The notes under the pieces: generated by a model
Seen by the model: the letters and a program-made list of their open reading frames with translations, nothing else
Told to the model about the DNA's origin: nothing
The model's database searches: none
Shown here: positions 1 to 6,735 of the stretch, piece after piece
Layout of the letters: every line of letters begins with the position of its first letter
Numbering within the stretch: position 1 is the first letter of the stretch
Position numbers and translations under genes: made by a program
From: CAZHFW01 sp964531675
GTDB lineage: Bacteria > Planctomycetota > Phycisphaerae > Phycisphaerales > UBA1924
Length of the DNA stretch: 41,288 nt
NCBI GenBank assembly: GCA_964531675.1
Contig: CAZHFW010000032.1
Coordinates: 1 to 41,288 of the forward strand
Direction: 5' to 3'

Positions 1-32
1 CCATCCCGCACCGCCCCACGCACCGCACCACG

Positions 33-61
33 CCCGGTTTGAACGCCCCGTTCAAACCGGG
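33..61. repeat. Perfect palindrome, copy 1
   Basis: Two 13-bp arms (CCCGGTTTGAACG and its exact complement) flank a 3-nt loop (ccc). A second copy starts 84 bp downstream, and both are followed by the same atcccc tail. It lies upstream of the carbonic anhydrase start and outside any convincing gene. It may be an interspersed extragenic palindrome, or a hairpin ending a transcript from outside the window. There is no T-tract, so a classical terminator is not supported. Confidence 0.8.
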
Positions 62-116
62 ATCCCCGCGCCCGCCCAACTCGAACGCCCCACCCAACCC
101 GCGCTCGCGTCACACG

Positions 117-145
117 CCCGGTTTGAACGCTTCGTTCAAACCGGG
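117..145. repeat. Perfect palindrome, copy 2
   Basis: The arms are identical to the copy at 33-61, but the loop is ctt instead of ccc. Arms kept exact while the loop varies suggest that the stem itself is selected or that the unit is mobile. About 130 bp separate it from the carbonic anhydrase start codon. Confidence 0.8.
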
Positions 146-278
146 ATCCCCCCGATCACAATGCCATCCCAACCCACGCCGCGTCCTCCCCCACGCCTCC
201 CGCCACCGCGCCGCGAGCCCGCGTGATACGCTCCCCCTGTTCATCCGGGGAAGCGCGTTCAATCGCAAGGAGCTCGTG

Positions 279-1058
279 ATGCGTCAGCCGTTCATTCGTC
301 TCGCTCTCGCCCTGCTCGCCGGCTCCGCGCTGGTGGCCTGCAGCAGCCAGAAGGCCGCGCCGCACAGCGACGGCCACACGGTCCATTGGAGCTACGCAGG
401 CGACACCGGGCCCGAACACTGGGGCTCCCTCTCCCCCGACTACGCCCTCTGCTCCACGGGCACGCATCAGTCCCCCATCGACGTCGCCGCCCCCACGCCC
501 CAGGACATTCCCAACATCGCCTTCCACTACCAGCCCTTCGCGCTGGACATCGTGAACAACGGGCACACCGTCCAGGTGAACTGCGCCCCGGGCAGCTACA
601 TCGAGCTCGACAACCAGCGCTTCGACCTCGTGCAGTTCCACTTCCACGCCCCCAGCGAACACCTCATCAAGGGACAGCACGCCGACGCGGAAATGCACCT
701 GGTCCACAAGTCCGCCGAGGGCCGCCTGGCAGTCGTGGGCGTCATGCTCCGCAAGGGCGACACCAACGCCTTCCTCGAGCCCATCTTCAAGGCCATCCCC
801 AAGCCCGAGCAGAAGGCCACGTACGCCAGCGTCATGGTCAATCCCGCCAGCCTGCTCCCCACCGACCCGCGCTCGTACCGCTACGACGGCTCCCTCACCA
901 CCCCGCCCGGCACCGAAGGCGTCAAGTGGTGCCTGATGACCGAGCCCGTCACGCTCTCCGCAGCCCAGCTCAAGACCTTCCAGCACTTCTACCACCACAA
1001 CAACCGCCCGCCCCAGGCCCTCAACGGCCGCGTGGTGCTGCAGGACACGAGCAAGTGA
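279..1058 (+). CDS. Alpha-class carbonic anhydrase, lipoprotein
   Basis: Predicted zinc enzyme that interconverts CO2 and bicarbonate, 259 aa. The N-terminus is a lipoprotein signal (basic MRQ start, hydrophobic run, lipobox LVAC with Cys21), so it is probably exported and membrane-anchored. The alpha-CA hallmarks are present: HWSYAGDTGPEHW near residues 36-48, QSPIDV near 64-69, the zinc histidines H121 and H123 in FHFHAPSEH, and H140 in AEMHLVH. A late SLTTPPGTEGVKW segment is also typical of the family. The ATG at 279 is chosen because AAGGAG lies just upstream and the signal peptide begins there; an in-frame extension upstream runs through the palindromes and is low complexity. The gene is C-rich on the + strand, unlike the G-rich genes that follow. 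Confidence 0.93.
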   Translation: MRQPFIRLALALLAGSALVACSSQKAAPHSDGHTVHWSYAGDTGPEHWGSLSPDYALCSTGTHQSPIDVAAPTPQDIPNIAFHYQPFALDIVNNGHTVQVNCAPGSYIELDNQRFDLVQFHFHAPSEHLIKGQHADAEMHLVHKSAEGRLAVVGVMLRKGDTNAFLEPIFKAIPKPEQKATYASVMVNPASLLPTDPRSYRYDGSLTTPPGTEGVKWCLMTEPVTLSAAQLKTFQHFYHHNNRPPQALNGRVVLQDTSK

Positions 1059-1083
1059 CCCTTTGGCCCCATACCATCGGGTC

Positions 1084-1908
1084 ATGTCCGAGGGGTCCCG
1101 GTCGGCAAATCTGGAGCGTGTCGCCGCGCTGTTGAGCAGTCAGCAGGCGGCGTTGGACTGGAAGGGCGTTGCCGCCCCCAGCCCCGAAGCCTTCGTCAAA
1201 GCCCTCCGCGCCGTCCTGTTCCCGCAGTTCCGGCACGAGGCCAGGGTCGATGAGGCGCATCTGGTTGAGCTTGATGCGCAGGCGCTGCACCTGAGCCGTT
1301 CGCTCGGGGTTGCGTGCGGGGATTGGCACCTGGACCTGATTGCGGCGCTGCCCGAGCTTTCGGAGCTGATCTACGCGGACGCCCGGCGCACGCTCGAGTG
1401 CGATCCGGCGGCCAAGAGCCTGGACGAGGTGATCATCGCGTACCCGGGCTTCGCGTCGGTGAGCCTGCACCGCGTGGCCCATTTCCTGTGGGAACGCCGT
1501 GTGCCTCTGATTCCCCGATTCCTCGCGGAGTTCAGCCATTCGCGGACGGGCGTGGACATTCACCCCGGCGCGCGGATCGGGCGGCAGTTCTGCGTGGACC
1601 ACGGCACCGGCGTGGTGATCGGCGAGACCACGGTCATCGGCGACCGCGTGACGATCTATCAGGGCGTGACCCTCGGCGCACTGCGCGTGCGCAAGGGCGA
1701 CATGCACGTCCAGCGGCACCCGACGCTGGAGGACGATGTGACGGTGTACGCCAACGCGACGATCCTGGGCGGCCGGACCGTCATCGGGCGCGGCGCCGTC
1801 ATCGGGGGCAATGTCTGGATCACCCGCTCGGTTCCGGCCGGCGCGGTGGTGGTCCGCAAGCCCGACGAACCGAACCCCACCGATGCCGGCGACGAGTACA
1901 TCATCTGA
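1084..1908 (+). CDS. cysE: Serine O-acetyltransferase (CysE/EpsC type)
   Basis: Acetylates L-serine with acetyl-CoA to O-acetylserine, the substrate of the cysteine synthase encoded next. The protein has 274 aa from the ATG at 1084; a TTG seven codons upstream is an alternative. It has an alpha-helical N-terminal half followed by a left-handed hexapeptide-repeat half (HPGARIGRQF, VIGETTVIGDRV, VIGRGAVIGGNVW). The motif GVTLGALRVRKGD and the flanking His residues correspond to the family active-site region. The stop is 17 bp before cysK, so the two genes form an operon for the two-step route from serine to cysteine. No strong ribosome-binding site is visible at the start. Confidence 0.93.
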   Translation: MSEGSRSANLERVAALLSSQQAALDWKGVAAPSPEAFVKALRAVLFPQFRHEARVDEAHLVELDAQALHLSRSLGVACGDWHLDLIAALPELSELIYADARRTLECDPAAKSLDEVIIAYPGFASVSLHRVAHFLWERRVPLIPRFLAEFSHSRTGVDIHPGARIGRQFCVDHGTGVVIGETTVIGDRVTIYQGVTLGALRVRKGDMHVQRHPTLEDDVTVYANATILGGRTVIGRGAVIGGNVWITRSVPAGAVVVRKPDEPNPTDAGDEYII

Positions 1909-1925
1909 CGGTGAAGGAGAAACGC

Positions 1926-2843
1926 ATGCGCGCTGACAACATTCTGCGGACCATCGGCAACACGCCCCACGTGCGGATGAATCGCCTGTTCGGGAGCAAC
2001 CACGAGGTGTGGATCAAGCTCGAGCGGGCCAATCCGGGCGGAAGCATCAAGGACCGCATCGCGCTGGCGATGGTCGAGGACGCCGAGAAGAAGGGGCTGA
2101 TCAGCGCGGGCACGACGATCGTCGAGCCGACCTCGGGCAACACGGGCATCGGCCTGGCGATGGTGGCGGCGGTGAAGGGCTACAAGCTGATCCTGGTCAT
2201 GCCCGAGTCGATGAGCGTGGAGCGGCGGGCGCTGATGAAGGCGTACGGCGCGGAGCTGGTGCTCACGCCGCGTGAGCAGGGCATGAAGGGCGCGATCGCC
2301 AAGGCGCGCGAGCTGGTCGAGCAGAAGGCGCCGGCGTGGATGCCCATGCAGTTCGACAATCAGGCGAATGTCGAGGTGCACCGGCACACGACGGCGCAGG
2401 AGATCCTGAAGGACTTCCCGGAGGGGCTTGATTACATCGTCACGGGCGTGGGCACGGGCGGGCACATCACCGGCGCGGCGCAGGTGCTCAAGCAGCACTG
2501 GCCGAAGCTCAAGGTGCTGGCGGTGGAGCCTGTGAAGTCGCCGGTGCTTTCGGGCGGGACGCACACGCCGCACGGGATCCAGGGGATCGGCGCGGGGTTC
2601 GTGCCTTCGATCCTGGACCGGAGCGTGCTGGACGGGATCGTGCAGATCACGGACGAGCAGGCCAAGGACTTTGCACGACGCTCGGCGAAGGAAGAGGGCG
2701 TGATGGTGGGGATTTCCAGCGGCGCGACGCTTGCGGCGATCTTCAACACGCTGGCGACGCTGGGCGGGAAGCAGCGCGTGCTTGGGTTCAACTATGACAC
2801 GGGTGAGCGGTATCTCTCGATTGAGGGGCTTTATCCGGCGTGA
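1926..2843 (+). CDS. cysK: Cysteine synthase (O-acetylserine sulfhydrylase)
   Basis: PLP enzyme that makes L-cysteine from O-acetylserine and sulfide, 305 aa, a normal length. The PLP lysine lies in NPGGSIKDR near residue 42. EPTSGNTGIG is the asparagine loop that binds substrate carboxylate, and GVGTGGHITG binds the PLP phosphate. A GAAGGAG-like ribosome-binding site precedes the ATG, 17 bp after cysE. Cysteine synthases commonly form a complex with CysE, which fits the pairing. A cystathionine beta-synthase-like activity is possible within this fold, but no CBS or regulatory domain is present. Confidence 0.95.
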   Translation: MRADNILRTIGNTPHVRMNRLFGSNHEVWIKLERANPGGSIKDRIALAMVEDAEKKGLISAGTTIVEPTSGNTGIGLAMVAAVKGYKLILVMPESMSVERRALMKAYGAELVLTPREQGMKGAIAKARELVEQKAPAWMPMQFDNQANVEVHRHTTAQEILKDFPEGLDYIVTGVGTGGHITGAAQVLKQHWPKLKVLAVEPVKSPVLSGGTHTPHGIQGIGAGFVPSILDRSVLDGIVQITDEQAKDFARRSAKEEGVMVGISSGATLAAIFNTLATLGGKQRVLGFNYDTGERYLSIEGLYPA

Positions 2844-2893
2844 GATTTGGGGTGCGGCGGGGATGTGGTTGGGAGATTGGGGTCGTGGGCGGA

Positions 2894-2929
2894 CCCTGTG
2901 CTTGCGCACAGGGCTCGTTGGCGTTGGGC
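2894..2929 (-). repeat. Composite 3' element: hairpin plus 15-bp unit, copy 1
   Basis: An 8-bp perfect inverted repeat (CCCTGTGC and GCACAGGG) at 2894-2913 is followed on the + strand by one 15-bp unit, TCGTTGGCGTTGGGC. It ends 4 bp before the stop codon of the minus-strand AhpD-like gene. Read as RNA from the minus strand the loop is GCAA, a stabilising GNRA tetraloop; from the + strand it is UUGC. The same 38-nt core recurs at 3882-3919. It may stabilise or end the minus-strand transcript; there is no T-tract. Confidence 0.7.
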
Positions 2930-2933
2930 TCGT

Positions 2934-3281
2934 TCACGCTTTGGTCGCGGCGGTGAAGTGGTCGAGGGCGGCGATGACTTCGGGCATATGGGTGTAGGAC
3001 GGGCCGCCCTGCATCACGACGGCGACGCCGGCGGCTTCGAGGATTTGCTCGGGAGTGGCGCCGGCCTTGAGGCACTTCTCGACGTGCGAGTAGATGCAGG
3101 CTTCGCAGCGCACCGCGAGGCCGATGCCCAGCGCGATGAGTTCCTTCTCGCGGATGGAGAGTGCGCCTTCACCCATGAGTGATTTGAAGAACTGCCCGAA
3201 GGCGGAGGCGACCGCGGGCGTGCGGGACTTCATTTTGACCATGCCGGCGGACCAGCCGGGATAGAAGGCTTCGGCGGACAT
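2934..3281 (-). CDS. Carboxymuconolactone decarboxylase/AhpD-like protein
   Basis: Small all-helical protein of 115 aa. Its RCEACIYSHVEKCLKAG segment carries the C-x2-C-x3-H motif (C59, C62, H66) that gives AhpD relatives their alkylhydroperoxidase or disulfide-reductase activity. A role in peroxide defence or thiol redox is inferred from the family; the substrate is unknown. AAGGAG is well placed before the ATG. It lies 69 bp downstream of the rhodanese gene on the same strand, so the two probably share a transcript for sulfur or peroxide stress. Confidence 0.85.
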   Translation of the reverse strand: MSAEAFYPGWSAGMVKMKSRTPAVASAFGQFFKSLMGEGALSIREKELIALGIGLAVRCEACIYSHVEKCLKAGATPEQILEAAGVAVVMQGGPSYTHMPEVIAALDHFTAATKA

Positions 3282-3350
3282 GTGGGTGCTCCTTGTTGTC
3301 CGCGCGGGTTGTGCGCGCGGGTTGTGTGTGCGGGTGGTGGGCGCGGCTCG

Positions 3351-3680
3351 TCAGCGGCGGGCGGATTTGCCCGGCGTGGTGGGCAAGCCTGCGGCGGCCC
3401 AGGCGTCGATGCCGCCGGTGAGGGAGTGGATGGGAACGTTCAGGTGCGTGAGCGCCTGTTGGGCGGCTTGCAGAGATCGCTTGCCGGCTTTGCAGTGAAA
3501 GACGATGGGTTTGGAGGTGTCCAGGCCCGCGAAGGAGAGTTTGGAGAGGGGGCGGAGCTCGGAACCTGGGATCCGTTGTGCGTTGAACTCGTCGACTTCG
3601 CGGACATCGACGAGCGTGCAGCGGCTTTCGGCGAGCCAGCGGGAGAGGGTGGCGCAATCGATGTTCTGAACGGCGGACAT
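3351..3680 (-). CDS. Single-domain rhodanese-like protein
   Basis: A 109-aa rhodanese domain expected to carry a persulfide on Cys63 in the loop FHCKAGKRS, which matches the C-x4-R active-site pattern. The N-terminal VDVREVDEFNAQRIPGS segment is the usual rhodanese first motif. The ATG at 3680 is preceded by AAGGGG; longer in-frame starts run into low-complexity sequence. No signal peptide is visible, so it is probably cytoplasmic. It appears to be the first gene of a two-gene unit with the AhpD-like protein. Confidence 0.88.
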   Translation of the reverse strand: MSAVQNIDCATLSRWLAESRCTLVDVREVDEFNAQRIPGSELRPLSKLSFAGLDTSKPIVFHCKAGKRSLQAAQQALTHLNVPIHSLTGGIDAWAAAGLPTTPGKSARR

Positions 3681-3889
3681 GGGATGTCCCCTTCGGTCCC
3701 CCGGGTGGTTGGGTTCCGGACTGGGGCGACGCGGGCGGGTGCTCGCGGTCCATCTTTGAGAGGGGGTGAGGGGGCCGGGGGAGTCAGATGCTGGCGGCTT
3801 TGCAGGAGAGGAAGGAGAACTGGGGGAGCGTTGGGGTTGGCGGGTGGCGAGCGTGCAGGGAGTGGGGTGATTGGGGGCGTGTGGGCGGA

Positions 3890-3970
3890 CCCTGTGCTTG
3901 CGCACAGGGCTCGTTGGCATTGGGTTCTTTGGCGTTGGGATCGTTGGCGTTGGGATCGCTGGCTTCGGGA
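3890..3970 (-). repeat. Composite 3' element: hairpin plus four 15-bp units, copy 2
   Basis: The same palindrome as at 2894-2913 occupies 3890-3909. It is followed by four degenerate 15-bp units (3911-3925, 3926-3940, 3941-3955, 3956-3970; consensus TCGTTGGCGTTGGGA). The array ends 2 bp before the stop codon of the minus-strand sigma factor gene. Orientation relative to the upstream gene is the same as in copy 1. The rest of 3681-3972 holds no gene that I can support. Confidence 0.75.
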
Positions 3971-3972
3971 GA

Positions 3973-4905
3973 TCAGGGGCGGCGGGTGCTTGCGCCGGCG
4001 CGGACGATCTGCCTCATGGTGGCCACCAGCGGGGCTGGGAGGGGGCCCTGGGCCAGTGCGGCGCATGCGGACTGGGTCAGATCAAGCTCCGCGAAGACGG
4101 CCTTGCAGCGGTCGCAGATGACGTTCTGGCCGATGGGGAAGCCTCGGCCCTTGTCCATGGCGTCGAGCTTGGCGGCCAGGAGGTCGACGCAGACCTGGCG
4201 TGGATAGGACGGATCGGGGGCCGCGCGTTTGGGGACGTGCCTGAGGATGTCCTGGCGCAGCGCGAGCCTGGCGCGGCGCACGCGGGTCTTGACGGTCAGG
4301 GCCTTGAGCCCGGTGACTTCGGCGACTTCTTCGGTGGAGAGCTCGAGGATGTCCTTGAGGATGAGCGGGACGCGGAAGGACGTTGGAAGCCTGGCGATGG
4401 CGGTCTCGAGCGAGTGCATGGCTTCACGGTCGAGGATGCGGTTGATCGGAGGGAGGGCGTCGACGGGGAGATCGGCGATGCCGCGATCGCGGAAGGGCAT
4501 GAGCTCGGACTCGGGCGCGAGGGACTTTTCGTGTCCCTTCTTGCGGCGGAGTTTCTTGCGGAAGAGGCGGAGGGTGATGATGTAGAGCCAGGAGCCGGGA
4601 TCGGCGCGGCCTTCGAAGGTGCCCCACTTGCGGAAGGCCTGGGTGAAGGTTTCCTGGGTGAGGTCGTCGGCGTCGGCGGGGTTGCCTGTGAGGCGACGGG
4701 CCAGCGCGTGGATGCGCGGGGAGTAGGTGTCGACGAGTTTCTGGAAGTCGGGCGTGGAGGGACGTCCCTTGGTTCCGATGGAGGCGGACTTGGCGCGGGA
4801 GGCTTTGGCGTGAGAGGCCTTCGCGCGGGAAGTCGGACCGGAGTTTGGGCCGGAGTTTGGGCCGGAGGTTACTTGTCGGGATCGAGGTGCGCTTCGAGCA
4901 TCCAT
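3973..4905 (-). CDS. ECF-type RNA polymerase sigma factor with Cys-rich C-terminal tail
   Basis: Alternative sigma factor of 310 aa. After a basic, repetitive N-terminal stretch (GPNSGPNSGP, then Ala/Lys/Ser-rich, to about residue 45), sigma region 2 spans about 52-120 (DADDLTQETFTQAFRKW) and region 4 about 165-225 (LPTSFRVPLILKDILELS, then the TVKTRVRRARLAL helix). The last 80 residues are unusual for a plain sigma factor: VCVDLLAAKLDAMD followed by CDRC resembles the zinc-finger (zf-HC2) fold of anti-sigma factors, with the usual His replaced. The start overlaps the end of dps by 37 bp, which suggests coupling; no better internal start is visible. Target promoters are unknown. Confidence 0.85.
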   Translation of the reverse strand: MDARSAPRSRQVTSGPNSGPNSGPTSRAKASHAKASRAKSASIGTKGRPSTPDFQKLVDTYSPRIHALARRLTGNPADADDLTQETFTQAFRKWGTFEGRADPGSWLYIITLRLFRKKLRRKKGHEKSLAPESELMPFRDRGIADLPVDALPPINRILDREAMHSLETAIARLPTSFRVPLILKDILELSTEEVAEVTGLKALTVKTRVRRARLALRQDILRHVPKRAAPDPSYPRQVCVDLLAAKLDAMDKGRGFPIGQNVICDRCKAVFAELDLTQSACAALAQGPLPAPLVATMRQIVRAGASTRRP

Positions 4906-5351
4906 AGAGACTTGTCCAGGTCGCGAGAGATCTGGGTGAAGAGGTCGGCGGTGCCCGCGTCACCGGCCTGGGCGGCGGTGTCGATGGCCTGGCGGACGAT
5001 TCGCCCGAGTGAGGATACCGAAATTGCGACCTGGTCAGTGAGCTCGCGCCAACCGGAGGCGTCGGTGGAGAAAGGGGCGAGGGTGGAGGCGGCGGCGGCG
5101 TGATCGAGGGTGCCGCGGGCGGGGGCGCCGAGCTGGAGGGCGCGTTCGGCGAGGAGGTCGGCGTGCTGGTCGGCCTGTTCGGCGATGTTGTCAAAGAGCG
5201 CGTGGAGCTGAGCAAAGTGCGGGCCGCGGACGTTCCAGTGCGCGTGCTTGGCGTGGGAGTAGAGGTCGATGGCGTCGGCGAGGAGCTTGTTGAGGAGCTC
5301 GGCCATGGACTTGCGGACGGGGGAGGGAAGATCGTTGCGGGTCTGATGCAT
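4869..5351 (-). CDS. dps: Dps-family ferritin-like DNA-protection protein
   Basis: 160-aa ferritin-like protein that is expected to form a dodecamer, oxidise Fe(II) with peroxide, store iron and protect DNA. The intersubunit ferroxidase residues are visible: H38 in AHWNVRG, H50, D54, and D65 and E69 in HADLLAER. Start ATG 5351 has GAGGAT upstream; longer starts give only low-complexity sequence. It precedes and overlaps the sigma factor gene on the same strand, so the two are probably co-transcribed and the sigma factor may belong to an oxidative or stationary-phase response. Divergent from the RND operon. Confidence 0.93.
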   Translation of the reverse strand: MHQTRNDLPSPVRKSMAELLNKLLADAIDLYSHAKHAHWNVRGPHFAQLHALFDNIAEQADQHADLLAERALQLGAPARGTLDHAAAASTLAPFSTDASGWRELTDQVAISVSSLGRIVRQAIDTAAQAGDAGTADLFTQISRDLDKSLWMLEAHLDPDK

Positions 5352-5496
5352 AGATGATCCTCGATTTGGTCGTCGTCCCGGCGTGGATAGTCTAGGATGG
5401 TGCGGCAGGGAACGGCCCGGGAGCGCCGGGCGGAGTGGGCGGCGGAACGGGAACGCGCCGAGGGGCCTGGCGGGCTGGCCTGAAGGATCCAAGAAC

Positions 5497-6726
5497 ATGA
5501 AGATGACGGGGAGTCGTCGGGCGATTGCGGCGTTGACGGGGCTGCTGGCGCTGGCGTCGGTGGGCTGCAAGCCGAAGGCTTCGGCGCCGCCTGCGCCGCC
5601 GCCGCCTGAGGTGCTGGTGGTGACGGTGCAGCCAAGGTCGGTGCCGATCCGCTACGAGTATGTGGGTTTGACAGAACCTTCACAGACGGTGGAGATTCGT
5701 TCGCGCGTGCAGGGCTTCCTGCTCCAGCGCAACTTTGACGAGGGCGGGAAGATCAAGGCGGGCGAGCTGCTCTTCCAGATTGATCCGAGATCGTTTGAAG
5801 CGGATCTGGAAGTGGCGCAGTCGCGGGTGCAGCAGTCGGAGGCGGTGCACGAGCGGACGGTGCGCGACGTGGTGCGGTACAAGGAGTTGTTCGAGGGGGG
5901 CGCTTCGACGCAGAAAGAACTGGACGACGCGATCACCGCGGAGACCGAAGCACGGGCGAGCCTGAGGCTGGCGAAGGCGAACGCGAGCAAGGCGGAACTT
6001 GACCTGAGCTATACGCGGATTCTGGCGCCGTTTGACGGCGTGATCGGCAAGTCGCTCAAGGACGTCGGGAGCCTGGTGGACTCGGGGCAGAACAGCCTGA
6101 TGGCGACGGCGATGCAGCTTGACCCGATCTACGTGGGATTCTCGATCTCGGAGCGGGACGTTCTGGCGTGGCGGAGCGATCTGCTGTCGGGGCGGGTGGT
6201 GCTGACCGGGGGCGGCGAGCTTCGGGTCGGGCTGGTCCTGGTGGACGGGTCGCGGTATGAGCAGGAAGGCAAGATCAACTTCATCGACGTGAAGACGGAT
6301 CCGAGCACGGGGACGGCGCATCTGCGGGCGGAGGTGGCCAATCCGCTTGGCAAGCTCCAGCCCGGGCAGTTCGTCCGCGCCGAGCTGCTTGGTGCGGAGC
6401 GGCCCAACTCGCTGACGGTGCCGCAGAGGGCGGTCGTGCAGACGCCCAACGGGGCGATCGTGTTCCTGGTGGGCGAGGGTGAGAAGGCGGAGGTCCGGCC
6501 TGTGAAGCTCGGGGCGTGGGCGGAGAACGAGTGGATCGTGGAGGACGGGCTCAAGGCGGGCGATCGGGTGATCGTCGAGGGGATCGCGCGGGTTCAGCCC
6601 GGCGGGGTGGTGAAGGCGGAGGCGATGCCTGACCGCTCGGCCCCGGGCGCGAGCGCGGTGATTGAGGCCAAGGACGCGGCGAAGAACGAGAGCAAGGGCG
6701 GGATGCAGGACGCGGACAAGAAGTGA
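5497..6726 (+). CDS. RND efflux periplasmic adaptor (membrane fusion protein)
   Basis: Adaptor of a tripartite efflux pump, 409 aa. The N-terminus has a lipoprotein signal with lipobox ASVGC, so the mature protein should be lipid-anchored in the periplasm. It follows the AcrA/MexA order: beta-barrel strand, a lipoyl half (VEIRSRVQGFL), a coiled-coil hairpin around residues 100-175, the second lipoyl half (LDLSYTRILAPFDGVIG), then barrel and membrane-proximal domains (GQFVRAEL, ARVQPGG). ATG 5497 is chosen for the signal peptide and the GAAGGA upstream; 5503 is an alternative. The stop is 9 bp from the transporter start. Confidence 0.93.
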   Translation: MKMTGSRRAIAALTGLLALASVGCKPKASAPPAPPPPEVLVVTVQPRSVPIRYEYVGLTEPSQTVEIRSRVQGFLLQRNFDEGGKIKAGELLFQIDPRSFEADLEVAQSRVQQSEAVHERTVRDVVRYKELFEGGASTQKELDDAITAETEARASLRLAKANASKAELDLSYTRILAPFDGVIGKSLKDVGSLVDSGQNSLMATAMQLDPIYVGFSISERDVLAWRSDLLSGRVVLTGGGELRVGLVLVDGSRYEQEGKINFIDVKTDPSTGTAHLRAEVANPLGKLQPGQFVRAELLGAERPNSLTVPQRAVVQTPNGAIVFLVGEGEKAEVRPVKLGAWAENEWIVEDGLKAGDRVIVEGIARVQPGGVVKAEAMPDRSAPGASAVIEAKDAAKNESKGGMQDADKK

Positions 6727-6735
6727 GGAGCGGAG

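Noticed and set aside
3890..3970. CRISPR-like array
   Set aside because: The 15-bp units are contiguous with no spacers, and no cas genes are present anywhere in the window.
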